Below, in pieces: positions 31,072 through 39,243 of a stretch of 41,034 nucleotides of DNA. The stretch lies in the NCBI GenBank assembly GCA_031277165.1, contig JAISLT010000066.1, forward strand, positions 1 to 41,034, read 5' to 3'. Source of the DNA: Spirochaetaceae bacterium. GTDB lineage: Bacteria; Spirochaetota; Spirochaetia; Treponematales; Breznakiellaceae. The notes under the pieces are model-generated. The model saw nothing but the letters and a program-made list of their open reading frames with translations, ran no database searches and was not told where the DNA came from. The position numbers were made by a program, and so were the translations under genes. Within the stretch, counting starts at the first letter, position 1. Each line of letters opens with the position of its first letter.

Positions 31072-32412
31072 CTATAGGCCCCTGGCGGCCAATTCTTTTA
31101 CGATGCGTAAATACAATTCCCGAATATCTATGCGTCCATAGTTAATCCTGTAAGAATCGACAATGCCCGCATGGGAAATCCCGGCTATTCCCCCGGTGGT
31201 AATTATTCCCTTAAAATCCCCCCATTTGGCGGATTCAATGGGGCATAATCCGTCATTATCCCCATCGGTTAGCCGCAGTAATACATAGGTAAAAATAAAG
31301 GGCAGATCCCCAAAAAAGTACTTTAATTTTGAGGCATAACTTTGATAATACACCCTTTCGTTGTCCGGATATTTTTTATTAAACGCTCCGCAGTGTTTTT
31401 CTGACAGATCCCTGCTGCTGGTAAAAAAGTCCGGGGTTTTATCCCCGGCAATTTTGCACACCCCGTTTACAAAAAAGGACACCCCCCGGTACAGCCAAAG
31501 GGGGAACCACAGGGCCATATTCATGGCCCGCACGCCCCTATGGGGTGTTGATATGGTTGTTAAGGATGCCACCGCATGGTCCATTTGCAGGGCCGTTATT
31601 AGGTACCGGCTTTCAAGGCCTCCCCTGGAATGGGCAATAATGTTAATTTTTCCGGCGTTATTTTCGCGAAGAATGGCGCCGATCTTTTCTTTAAGTATTT
31701 TCCCGTTGCTTTCTATAGAACCCCAGGCGTCGGTACCCCCAAAATATACCGGAATTCCCCGGCGCTGCAGGTATTCGGGGATACGGCCCCAGTAGTTAAG
31801 TCCCATTATGGTATCCCTAAATCCCGCTCCGTGGACAAATAAGACCGGGTATTTTAAACCTATCCCCGCATCGTTGGCTTGCTCTGCTTCGGGGCCAAAG
31901 GACCTTCGCAGCAGCAGTATAAGGCCGATTAGATCCAAGACAAAACAAAGCTGCAGTGCCAGATGGCACAGACATTCAAACCGCGGTACTTTTTTTTCTT
32001 TTTGCAGAAGAAAAATATAGCATAGGGTGTAGAAGGAGCTTGTTAAAAGAATAAGGTACGATCCCCCAATAAAAAAGGCCGTTGCAAAAAAGATAGATCT
32101 TTCCGCGGCGGCCGCCAAGCCTATGGATATGGCAGAGACCACAAAATGCAGTACCCAAAAAGGAACAAGCCCCCATTTTATTGTCCGCGAAAAAATGCGC
32201 AGCGCCGGAAGATCCCCCTGTTTGTACAGCCCCATGCCGTAGGTAAGGTTTATTATGGCCGTGATCAGAAATAAAACCGCCCATACTGCCCGCAGCAAAA
32301 ATACCAACTCCGCGGATCCGCCTGCGGACCCAAGGACCATGTACAAGGGGGATATGCTGTTAATGACAAGGCCTGTGTATACGGCCGCAAGGAATAATGC
32401 GGGTTTACCCAT
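31072..32412 (-). CDS. Membrane-anchored lipase/esterase-like alpha/beta hydrolase
   Basis: The first 180 or so residues hold about five hydrophobic helices. The rest is an alpha/beta hydrolase: YPVLFVHGAGFRD (oxyanion region), the nucleophile elbow IIAHSRGGLESRYLI, and later DGDNDGLCPIESAKWG (acid) and ISHAGIVDS (histidine). This order resembles bacterial triacylglycerol lipases of the LipA/LipB kind, here tethered to the membrane instead of secreted. The substrate is unknown; membrane lipid or lipoprotein turnover is possible. It is a single gene followed convergently by amrS. Confidence 0.8.
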   Translation of the reverse strand: MGKPALFLAAVYTGLVINSISPLYMVLGSAGGSAELVFLLRAVWAVLFLITAIINLTYGMGLYKQGDLPALRIFSRTIKWGLVPFWVLHFVVSAISIGLAAAAERSIFFATAFFIGGSYLILLTSSFYTLCYIFLLQKEKKVPRFECLCHLALQLCFVLDLIGLILLLRRSFGPEAEQANDAGIGLKYPVLFVHGAGFRDTIMGLNYWGRIPEYLQRRGIPVYFGGTDAWGSIESNGKILKEKIGAILRENNAGKINIIAHSRGGLESRYLITALQMDHAVASLTTISTPHRGVRAMNMALWFPLWLYRGVSFFVNGVCKIAGDKTPDFFTSSRDLSEKHCGAFNKKYPDNERVYYQSYASKLKYFFGDLPFIFTYVLLRLTDGDNDGLCPIESAKWGDFKGIITTGGIAGISHAGIVDSYRINYGRIDIRELYLRIVKELAARGL

Positions 32413-32490
32413 ACGATGTATCGAGTATAGAGCCTGGCCCCCCGCTTGTCAAACAAGGCCGTAAAAGGGTATGGCGGAATTGTCATGGAA

Positions 32491-32529
32491 GGTTCCCCCA
32501 GGGGGCTGCTATCCGCTCTCGGGGGAACC
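32491..32529 (+). repeat. G/C hairpin carrying the GCTATCCGCTC motif
   Basis: GGTTCCCCC (32491-32499) pairs with GGGGGAACC (32521-32529), followed by GTTTTACTTTTTA. The loop holds GCTATCCGCTC, as at 48-58. The 317-base gap from 32413 to 32729 contains only such elements. Confidence 0.5.
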
Positions 32530-32561
32530 GTTTTACTTTTTACCTGGGATTGTTCCAAAGC

Positions 32562-32711
32562 CTAGCAGCCTGTTGCCTTGTGGGTTTTATGGCTTTTTCG
32601 TTGGAAAAAACCATAAAACCCACGATTATTGGGCTGCTTTCGGAGTTTGCAAGGTAAAAAATCGCCTGATCGCGATTTTTAAAAGTTGTATGCACAAAGC
32701 GCAGCAAACTC
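32562..32711. repeat. Composite repeat block with terminator for pstS
   Basis: In order it holds CTAGCAGCCTGTTG (32562-32575), a perfect 13-bp stem (32580-32592 with 32611-32623) and a copy of the 449-560 repeat. The repeat includes AAAAATCGC/GCGATTTTT (32656-32664 with 32672-32680), a good terminator for pstS on the minus strand. Confidence 0.55.
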
Positions 32712-32729
32712 CCAGCGTTTGGAATACGA

Positions 32730-33542
32730 TTACTTTACAGAAATCCAGCTTGTTTTAACAATGGTCTGCCCCGGAGGAGTTAGAACCCAGGCAAGAAAAG
32801 CCCTGGTTTCCTGGTTAAGCCGCCTGCCCTTTTTGGTTAGAAGCAGGAAGGGCCGGGCAATCTTATAGCTGCGGTTTAGCACATTGGCGGTGGTGGCGGA
32901 AACCCCATCCACGTTCAGGGATTTAACGGAACTGTCCACTGAACCCAGGGAAATGTACCCGATGGCGTCGACGTTCCGGGAAATTTCGGCTTTTACGGCG
33001 CCGGTTCCGTCGAACTCAACCGCCCCCCGGACCAGTTTGTCCTGGAACTTGACAATTTCCTCGAAGGCGCCCCTGGTTCCGGATCCGCTTTCCCGGGAAA
33101 CCACGGCGATTTTTCCGGCCCGGCCCCCCACCTGGTTCCAGTTGGTAATGGTGCCGGTATAAATATCCCGGATCTGATCAATGGTTAGGTTGGAAACAGG
33201 ATTGCGGGCATTCACAATTACCGCAATGCCGTCGATGGCAATAAGATGTACATCGATGCCCGAGGCAATCTCCGCCGGACTTAGCTCCCGGCTGGACATG
33301 CCAATCTCGGCGGTTTCCGCCGGCACGGCCTTAATGCCGTCGCCGGAACCGGTGGCGCTGATGTTAAATTTTACATTGGGCCGGGTCTTGGCGTATTCGG
33401 CCGTCAACAGTTCCATCAGGGGACTTACGGAGGTGGAACCCGCCACGGTTACGGTATAGCCGGTATTATTTTGCCGTCTCTGGGCAAAAACGGACCCCAG
33501 AACCGTCAGAATTAACAAAAAGGCCACAGAAAATCGTTTCAT
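32730..33542 (-). CDS. pstS: PstS-like phosphate-binding protein
   Basis: PstS captures phosphate in the periplasm for the PstCAB importer. The 270-residue product has a signal peptide (MKRFSVAFLLILTVLGSVFAQ), AGSTSVSPLMELL at the phosphate loop, SATGSGDGIKA and SRESGSGTRGAFE, all standard. Length and motifs fit the short PstS form seen in anaerobes. PstC, PstA, PstB and PhoU are absent from the window, so it is an orphan or the transporter lies elsewhere. It is divergent from the MalT-like regulator; the 178-base region between them carries a TTTACCGGATTTTAA motif. Confidence 0.9.
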   Translation of the reverse strand: MKRFSVAFLLILTVLGSVFAQRRQNNTGYTVTVAGSTSVSPLMELLTAEYAKTRPNVKFNISATGSGDGIKAVPAETAEIGMSSRELSPAEIASGIDVHLIAIDGIAVIVNARNPVSNLTIDQIRDIYTGTITNWNQVGGRAGKIAVVSRESGSGTRGAFEEIVKFQDKLVRGAVEFDGTGAVKAEISRNVDAIGYISLGSVDSSVKSLNVDGVSATTANVLNRSYKIARPFLLLTKKGRRLNQETRAFLAWVLTPPGQTIVKTSWISVK

Positions 33543-33611
33543 AAAAAGACTCCTTAACGTAAAGATGTTTTAAATCTAGGGACATTCTGTTAGAAGGGTA
33601 TGAAGGAATTG

Positions 33612-33626
33612 TTAAAATCCGGTAAA
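33612..33626. promoter_or_regulatory. Candidate shared operator upstream of pstS and the MalT-like gene
   Basis: Read on the minus strand this is TTTACCGGATTTTAA. Similar 15-mers lie upstream of phnD (36315-36329) and the second phnE (39180-39194). A comparable AACCGGATTTTAG also occurs in the vor gap, so specificity is uncertain. Confidence 0.35.
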
Positions 33627-33628
33627 TT

Positions 33629-33664
33629 GAGCCAATCCTAAAAACCAGAGTTTTTGAAAACCCC
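33629..33664. repeat. Short dispersed hairpin repeat
   Basis: GAGCCAATCCTAAAAACC...AGTTTTTGAAAACCCC forms an AAAAACC-type hairpin. Its first 10 bases match 40138-40147. Confidence 0.4.
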
Positions 33665-33720
33665 AATTGAAACGGACTTACCCTGTTGACCTCTGCCGGA
33701 AGGAACCGTATAGTTTTCCT

Positions 33721-36303
33721 ATGGGTAAAACTGGACTTGTGTTCTCCCCGGGTATTTATTTGGAGCGGCCCCGGATAGACCGGCTGCTTGAAAAAGCCCT
33801 GGAAAGCCGGGTGGTTACGGTGGTGGCGGGAGAGGGGTACGGTAAAACCCATGCGGTAAACACCTTCCTTCAAGAAAGAAAACGGCAGACCGTTTGGATA
33901 CAGCTTTCGGAACGGGATAATCTGGGCTGGCGTTTTTGGGAGAACTACACCGGCGAAGTGGCCCGGCTTAAGCCGGAGGCGGCAAAAATTTTTTCCGATA
34001 TAGGATTTCCCGAATCGGGCCGGCAGTTTGACCGGTACCTAAGCCTGCTGGAAAACCGGGTTATAAGCAAGGAACGGTACGTGGTCGTCCTGGACGATTT
34101 TCATCTTCTTACCAATCCTACGGTGCTGTTGTTCCTGGAACGAACCTTAACCGCCCCCATTTCAACGCGTACCGTGGTCTTTATCTCCCGGACGGAACCG
34201 GCAATAAACACCCTTAATCTTTTGGCCAAGGGACTCCTTTCCCAAATTACCGTGGACGATCTGCGGTTTACCAGGGAAGAAACCGGCAGTTATTTTCGTC
34301 TTCATACGGTTTCCCTTGAGGAAGAGGATCTTACCCGGATTTTCCACGAGACCGAAGGCTGGGCCTTGGCGCTGGGGCTTATTCTGCAGGAAATAAAAAC
34401 AGTAAAGGACAGCGGGTACCGGTGGGACCGGGCGATGCAGCCCATTAGGGAAATGGAAGAGGATATTTTTTCTACCATGGAAGAGGAGCTGCAGAAATTT
34501 CTTATTAAACTTTCCCTTATTGAACGCTGGCCCCGGAATCTTTTGGAGCGGCTTGAACCCGGCGGAAAAAGCATTGCGGCGATGGAAAAATTTAGCTCCG
34601 TTATCCGTTTCGACGTTTACCTCCACGGCTTTAGGATCCATCACCTCTTTCTGGACTTTCTGCGGGAAAAACAGAAATTCCTTTCCCATGAAGAGATCCG
34701 GGATGTCTGCCGAGAAGGCGCCCAGTGGTGCATCGAAAACAACCTTCCCACCGACGCCGCCGTAAGTTATGAACGGGCCCGGGACTACGGAGGCTTGGGC
34801 CGGCTTATTGAGTCCCTGCCCCGGATGATGCCCCGGACCATGGCGGTTTTTTTTCTGGAAACCGTGGAACGGCTAATGGCCGAAAATCCCGGGGACGGAG
34901 AAGACGAGGATTTTTTGTTTTTACGGTTTATAATCCGGCCCCGGCTTTTGACTTTTCTGGGACGTTTTGATGAAGCCTTCGACGGATGCCGGGGGGCGGT
35001 CAGTTATTTCGAGGCCCAGCCCCCGGATCCCCGCCGGTCCCGGATCCTCACCGCCGCATACAATAACCTGGGAATTTTATGCATCCTTTCTTCCCGGAAG
35101 ACCCATGATTACGATTTTGTCCACTGGTTTGAAAAGGCCCATCATTATTACCTTGAAAATCCCAACCCGGTTCACGGACAGCTGTCCCAAACCAATATAG
35201 GCGCCTACATAATCCAGACGGGGGTTCCCGCCGGACCGGGAGAAATCGACGCCTTTATCAACGCCGTTTCCCAATCGGTACCCCACATTGCCGCTTCCCG
35301 GTCGGGGTTTCTCTATGGCATCGATTTTCTGGTCCGGGCCGAGCTGGCCTATTACCAGGGAGACCTGATTAGGGCGGAACAATTTGCCCTCCAAACGGTA
35401 TACCGGAGCAGGGAAAAAAAACAGTACGAGGTGGAAAACCGGGGCCTTTTTTACCTTATGCGGATAGGGGTTCATAAGGGGGATATTACCGGCATTCAGG
35501 AAATTGAACAGCAGCTTAATGCCCAGCTTGAAAATTCCGAATACCTTTACCGGTATACGACCCTTGATATTTTAATTGGCCGGTTTTATTCCCGCCTGGG
35601 CTTAACCGAAAAAGTTGCATCCTGGCTTAGAAACGAAGACGAAGCGGGGGAGTTTAAAACCCGGCTCCGCGGCTTTGATACCCTAATAATGGCCCGGTGT
35701 TTGCTTTGGGAAAAGAACTATTCGGCGGCTTTGCAGGCCCTGGTAAACGAAAAAAGCGATCTGGCAGGTTTTATCCTGGGGTTCCTGGAAATGAAGGCCC
35801 TGGAGGCGGTAATTCACCATCAGCTTGGGGATAAGGACCGCTCCTTTAACATCCTAAAGCAGGCCTATGATGCGGCCCAACCCAATTCTCTGGACATGCC
35901 CTTTATCGAAATGGGAGAGCACATGGCCGCCCTGGTTAATGCGGTCCTTAAAGAGGGGGAAAATAAAAAGGGCGAAGATCCCCCCGGGAAAATTCCCAGA
36001 GCCTGGCTGCAAACCATACAAAAAAAAGCTTCTGCCTTTGCAAAAAAACGGTCGCTGGTGGCGGCCCATTATTTGGATCAAGAGACGGCGGAAGCTTCGG
36101 AATTTTCTGCCTGGGAATTGGAAATACTGAACAATCTTTCCCAGGGCCGCACCAGTGAAGAAATTGCCGGGAACATGAATACTTCTATTAATATGATTAA
36201 AAGCGCCGTTAGAAGCCTCTATGTCAAACTTGGGGCGGTAAACCGGGCCGGGGCCATACGGCTTGCCCTTAAAAAGGGCCTGCTGTCCGGTTCCGGCGGG
36301 TAA
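33721..36303 (+). CDS. MalT-like LuxR-family STAND regulator
   Basis: The 860-residue protein has the MalT layout. An N-terminal NTPase carries the Walker A loop GEGYGKT (residues 37-43) and Walker B-like VVLDDFH; a winged region and a long helical-repeat sensor (roughly residues 330-760, with TPR-like pairs) follow. A LuxR DNA-binding domain closes it (AWELEILNNLSQGRTSEEIAG, residues about 797-855). Such ATP-dependent activators respond to a small ligand. Placed between pstS and phnDCEE, its targets may be these importers. The ATG at 33721 fits the family start; a TTG at 33667 would add 18 atypical residues. Confidence 0.87.
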   Translation: MGKTGLVFSPGIYLERPRIDRLLEKALESRVVTVVAGEGYGKTHAVNTFLQERKRQTVWIQLSERDNLGWRFWENYTGEVARLKPEAAKIFSDIGFPESGRQFDRYLSLLENRVISKERYVVVLDDFHLLTNPTVLLFLERTLTAPISTRTVVFISRTEPAINTLNLLAKGLLSQITVDDLRFTREETGSYFRLHTVSLEEEDLTRIFHETEGWALALGLILQEIKTVKDSGYRWDRAMQPIREMEEDIFSTMEEELQKFLIKLSLIERWPRNLLERLEPGGKSIAAMEKFSSVIRFDVYLHGFRIHHLFLDFLREKQKFLSHEEIRDVCREGAQWCIENNLPTDAAVSYERARDYGGLGRLIESLPRMMPRTMAVFFLETVERLMAENPGDGEDEDFLFLRFIIRPRLLTFLGRFDEAFDGCRGAVSYFEAQPPDPRRSRILTAAYNNLGILCILSSRKTHDYDFVHWFEKAHHYYLENPNPVHGQLSQTNIGAYIIQTGVPAGPGEIDAFINAVSQSVPHIAASRSGFLYGIDFLVRAELAYYQGDLIRAEQFALQTVYRSREKKQYEVENRGLFYLMRIGVHKGDITGIQEIEQQLNAQLENSEYLYRYTTLDILIGRFYSRLGLTEKVASWLRNEDEAGEFKTRLRGFDTLIMARCLLWEKNYSAALQALVNEKSDLAGFILGFLEMKALEAVIHHQLGDKDRSFNILKQAYDAAQPNSLDMPFIEMGEHMAALVNAVLKEGENKKGEDPPGKIPRAWLQTIQKKASAFAKKRSLVAAHYLDQETAEASEFSAWELEILNNLSQGRTSEEIAGNMNTSINMIKSAVRSLYVKLGAVNRAGAIRLALKKGLLSGSGG

Positions 36304-36314
36304 AATCATACCAA

Positions 36315-36329
36315 TTTACCGGTTTTTTA
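36315..36329 (+). promoter_or_regulatory. Candidate operator upstream of phnD
   Basis: TTTACCGGTTTTTTA lies about 105 bases before the phnD start, in an AT-rich region with several A/T boxes (TTGATATAAC, GTTAATAAAAC). It resembles the motif near pstS and before the second phnE. Confidence 0.35.
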
Positions 36330-36432
36330 CGTTGATATAACAAAATCTTAACGATCTTTAGTTGTTAATAAAACTGTTTGAATGGCCCGCATGTTAAGCG
36401 GACCCTTATAGTTTATGGACAAGGAGATTGTT

Positions 36433-37368
36433 ATGAATTCTGCAAAAAAGGCCGGTTTGATCTTATCTGCGGGGATATTGGTTTTTGTCCTTTTGACAGG
36501 CTGTTCCCAGCGGGGTACGGAATCTGCCGGCGCATCCGGTGTGGTACCGGAAGAACTGGTGATGTGTTATTTGCCCAACGAGGCAAGCGAGGAACTGGCC
36601 GAATACCGGGGACTGCTGCAAGATGCCATGGGCAAAGCGGTGGGCATTAAGATCACCGAAATTAACGCCGCCGATTACAACGCCGTGGTCGAGGCCATGC
36701 GGACCAAACATGCGGACATCGTTTACTTTGGGCCGGTGTCCTACGTGCAGGCCGCCGAGCGTTCCGGCGCCGAAGCCATGGTAACCCCCGCTCCCTTTGG
36801 GGATAAAAGCCGATCCGGCTATACTTCCAAGGTTATTGTCAAGGCCGGAAGTTCCATTAAAACCCTGGCGGATCTAAAGGACAAATCCTTTGCCTTTGTG
36901 GATCCCGCTTCTACCTCGGGAAACTACGTACCAACCCTGGAGCTGATGAATCTCTTTCCCGGCATGACCAACGAGGATTTTCACACCAACGGAAAATTCT
37001 TTGCATCGGTAACCTTTTCCGGCAAACACCAGAACGGGCTTCAAGCGGTTGTCAACGGCGATATTGACGGAGCCCCCATTGCATCGGACATTCTGGATGC
37101 GGAAATTGCCGCCGGCAGGGTCAAGGCGGAAGACTTTGTGGTTATCCACGAATCCCCCCGGATCCCTTCGTCTCCCATAGCTATCCGCAGTGATATACCC
37201 GAAGATATCAAGGCCAAGGTAAAAGAGTTCCTTCTTTCGTATAAGGACCCTGCCTACTTTCAGTATATGCTGGGCCTTGCGCCGGAGCAGCAGCCGGAGT
37301 TTGTGGAAGCCCTGGATTCGGACTATGACTATGTCCGGGATTTAATGAACAAGGTAATGCCCCAGTAA
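36433..37368 (+). CDS. phnD: PhnD-type phosphonate-binding lipoprotein
   Basis: PhnD captures phosphonates (or phosphite and related ions) in the periplasm. The signal ends in a VLLTGC lipobox. The mature 290 residues have VMCYLPNEASEELAEYRGLLQD, ADIVYFGPVSYVQAAERSGAEAM, DLKDKSFAFVDPASTSGNYVP and FSGKHQNGLQAVVNGDIDGAPIASD, all matching PhnD. I start at 36433 because AAGGAG is six bases upstream; an ATG at 36415 would precede the ribosome site. C-P lyase genes are not in the window. Confidence 0.92.
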   Translation: MNSAKKAGLILSAGILVFVLLTGCSQRGTESAGASGVVPEELVMCYLPNEASEELAEYRGLLQDAMGKAVGIKITEINAADYNAVVEAMRTKHADIVYFGPVSYVQAAERSGAEAMVTPAPFGDKSRSGYTSKVIVKAGSSIKTLADLKDKSFAFVDPASTSGNYVPTLELMNLFPGMTNEDFHTNGKFFASVTFSGKHQNGLQAVVNGDIDGAPIASDILDAEIAAGRVKAEDFVVIHESPRIPSSPIAIRSDIPEDIKAKVKEFLLSYKDPAYFQYMLGLAPEQQPEFVEALDSDYDYVRDLMNKVMPQ

Positions 37369-37419
37369 GGGAGAGACCAATTTCAAAACCTGCGGGGGAT
37401 GAAATATTTTGGCAGAGTA

Positions 37420-37446
37420 TTCCGGGGAACTCTTTTTGCCCCGGAA
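37420..37446 (+). other. Intercistronic hairpin between phnD and phnC
   Basis: TTCCGGGG (37420-37427) pairs with CCCCGGAA (37439-37446). It lacks a following T-run, so it is more likely to protect or uncouple the phnD message than to end it, which would give more receptor than transporter. Confidence 0.45.
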
Positions 37447-37469
37447 ACTCCGTATTTTATGGGGATGTC

Positions 37470-38255
37470 ATGAACCGGATCCTTGAAGTTCGGAACTTAA
37501 AAAAAATATACCGGGGTACGGACCAGCCGGCAATAGAAGATGTTACGTTTACCGTCGAAGAAGGAGAGACCGTTGGGATCATCGGGCCATCGGGGGCGGG
37601 AAAATCGACACTGCTCCGGTGCATCAACCGCCTGGTAAACCCCACCGGGGGCCGGGTTTTTATTGAGGGGGAGGAAATTACCGGCGCCCGGGCGGCAAAG
37701 GTTCGCAGCCTGCGCCGCCGGGTGGGCATGGTGTTTCAACACCACAACCTGGTAGGCCGGCTTACGGTGATGCAGAACGTTATGCATGGACGGCTGGGGT
37801 ATATGGGCGTCATGGACGGAGTGCTGGGCCGGTATTCCGAAGAAGATAAGCAGCGGGCGGCGGCCATTCTGCGGCAGACCGGGCTGGGAGATTTTTTTTA
37901 TCACCGGGCGGGGGAACTTTCCGGCGGCCAGCGCCAGCGGGTAGGAATAGTCCGTGCCTTGATGCAGGAACCTTCCCTGCTCCTCTGCGATGAACCCATC
38001 GCTTCGCTGGACCCGGCCAGCGCCCAAATAGTAATGGAACTTATCCGGGATATATGCCGGAAACGCAGCATCGCCTGTATTGTGAACCTTCACCAGGTGG
38101 ATGCGGCCCTTAAGTATATGAACCGGATTATCGGCATGTACAATGGCAGGATTGTGTACGACGGCTCCGCAACGGACTTAACCGGTCCCATGATCGAGAA
38201 GATCTACAACAGGCCCATGACCCAGTTGATGATCGGAGGAGAACGAATTGGCTGA
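37470..38255 (+). CDS. phnC: PhnC-type phosphonate ABC ATPase
   Basis: The 261-residue cytoplasmic ATPase has Walker A GPSGAGKSTLLRCINRL, Q-loop FQHHNLVGRLTVMQNVMHGRLG, signature ELSGGQRQRVGIVRAL, Walker B LLLCDEPIASLDP and the switch histidine in NLHQVDAALKY. The long NVMHGRLGYM stretch is typical of PhnC. It overlaps the first phnE by eight bases, so the two are coupled. Confidence 0.95.
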   Translation: MNRILEVRNLKKIYRGTDQPAIEDVTFTVEEGETVGIIGPSGAGKSTLLRCINRLVNPTGGRVFIEGEEITGARAAKVRSLRRRVGMVFQHHNLVGRLTVMQNVMHGRLGYMGVMDGVLGRYSEEDKQRAAAILRQTGLGDFFYHRAGELSGGQRQRVGIVRALMQEPSLLLCDEPIASLDPASAQIVMELIRDICRKRSIACIVNLHQVDAALKYMNRIIGMYNGRIVYDGSATDLTGPMIEKIYNRPMTQLMIGGERIG

Positions 38256-39117
38256 TCCGCTGCGAAGGGTGCATACCCAAGAACCCGCTTACGGGGTTGT
38301 TGATTCAAAACAGACCGCCGCCAAGGGCAGGGAAAAAATTTTTCTTGCCTCCAAAGAAAGCCGCCGTATTTCTTTGATCTTTCTAATAGTACTGGTAATT
38401 CTTTTTGTTGTTTCCTCGGGTTTTACCCGGTTTAATCCTCTGGCGGCGCTTTTTGCCCAGGGCGAATTCTGGAATTTTATCCTTACCGATTTTGTTCCCC
38501 CCTATATGGGGAAGTGGGCTGCGCTGGCCCAAGCGGTGGTCCAGACAATCTGCATGGCCCTGGCTGCCTCGGGGATCGCTGCGGTACTATCCTTGGGCTT
38601 AAGCTTTCTGGGGACAAAGACCATTGTCCCTTCGCCGGTACTCAACGCCCTGGTTCGGGGGTTCGCTTCGATTTTAAGAAACATCCCCGATCTGGTATGG
38701 GCCTTTATTCTAGTGGCGGCCTTTGGCATCGGAACCGTGGTGGGGGTGCTGGCCCTTCTTATTGCCAGCACCGGCTCTCTAACCAGGTTCTTTATCGAAA
38801 CCCTGGACGAAGCGGCGGAGGAAAACATGGAAGGTCTTTTAGCCGCCGGTTCCGCCATGCCTCCGGTGATCTTCCAGGCCATTCTGCCGGCGGCAATGCC
38901 CGGCCTTATCGCCTGGATCCTCTACAGCGTGGAACTGAATATCCGGGCTTCCACAATCCTGGGCATGGTGGGCGCCGGCGGAATTGGACTTTTGCTTATG
39001 GGCTATATAAAACAGTACAACTACCCGGCGGCTTCCACGGCGATACTGGCGGTGGCGTTTATTATTATCGCCGTAAATATTCTTACCGAATACCTGCGGA
39101 AACTTATTTTACGGTAG
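38248..39117 (+). CDS. phnE: PhnE-type phosphonate ABC permease, first copy
   Basis: The 289-residue inner-membrane protein has about six helices. The coupling segment is EAAEENMEGLLAAGSAMPPVIFQAILP, and RNIPDLVWAFILVAAFGIGTVVGVLAL and ILGMVGAGGIGLLLMGYIKQYNY are PhnE signatures. It starts at TTG (38248) with GGAGGAG six bases upstream. It forms a heterodimer with the second permease, as in other two-PhnE systems. Confidence 0.93.
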   Translation: MADPLRRVHTQEPAYGVVDSKQTAAKGREKIFLASKESRRISLIFLIVLVILFVVSSGFTRFNPLAALFAQGEFWNFILTDFVPPYMGKWAALAQAVVQTICMALAASGIAAVLSLGLSFLGTKTIVPSPVLNALVRGFASILRNIPDLVWAFILVAAFGIGTVVGVLALLIASTGSLTRFFIETLDEAAEENMEGLLAAGSAMPPVIFQAILPAAMPGLIAWILYSVELNIRASTILGMVGAGGIGLLLMGYIKQYNYPAASTAILAVAFIIIAVNILTEYLRKLILR

Positions 39118-39120
39118 GGC

Positions 39121-39216
39121 CGGGCCGGGGCCAAAATTTTGGAAGGCCCGGTAAAACATTTATACACCATAACTTATTTTTAACCGGATTTTTATGGAAT
39201 TTTAACATTCTTCCGG
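39121..39216 (+). promoter_or_regulatory. Hairpin and candidate operator between the two phnE genes
   Basis: CGGGCC (39121-39126) pairs with GGCCCG (39145-39150) around a CCAAAATTTTGG palindrome. TTAACCGGATTTTTA (39180-39194) and CCGGTAA (39213-39219) follow as inverted relatives. The gap is unusual inside a transporter operon and could hold a second promoter. Confidence 0.4.
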
Positions 39217-39243
39217 TAATAAGAACCTATGAACGGAGGATAT

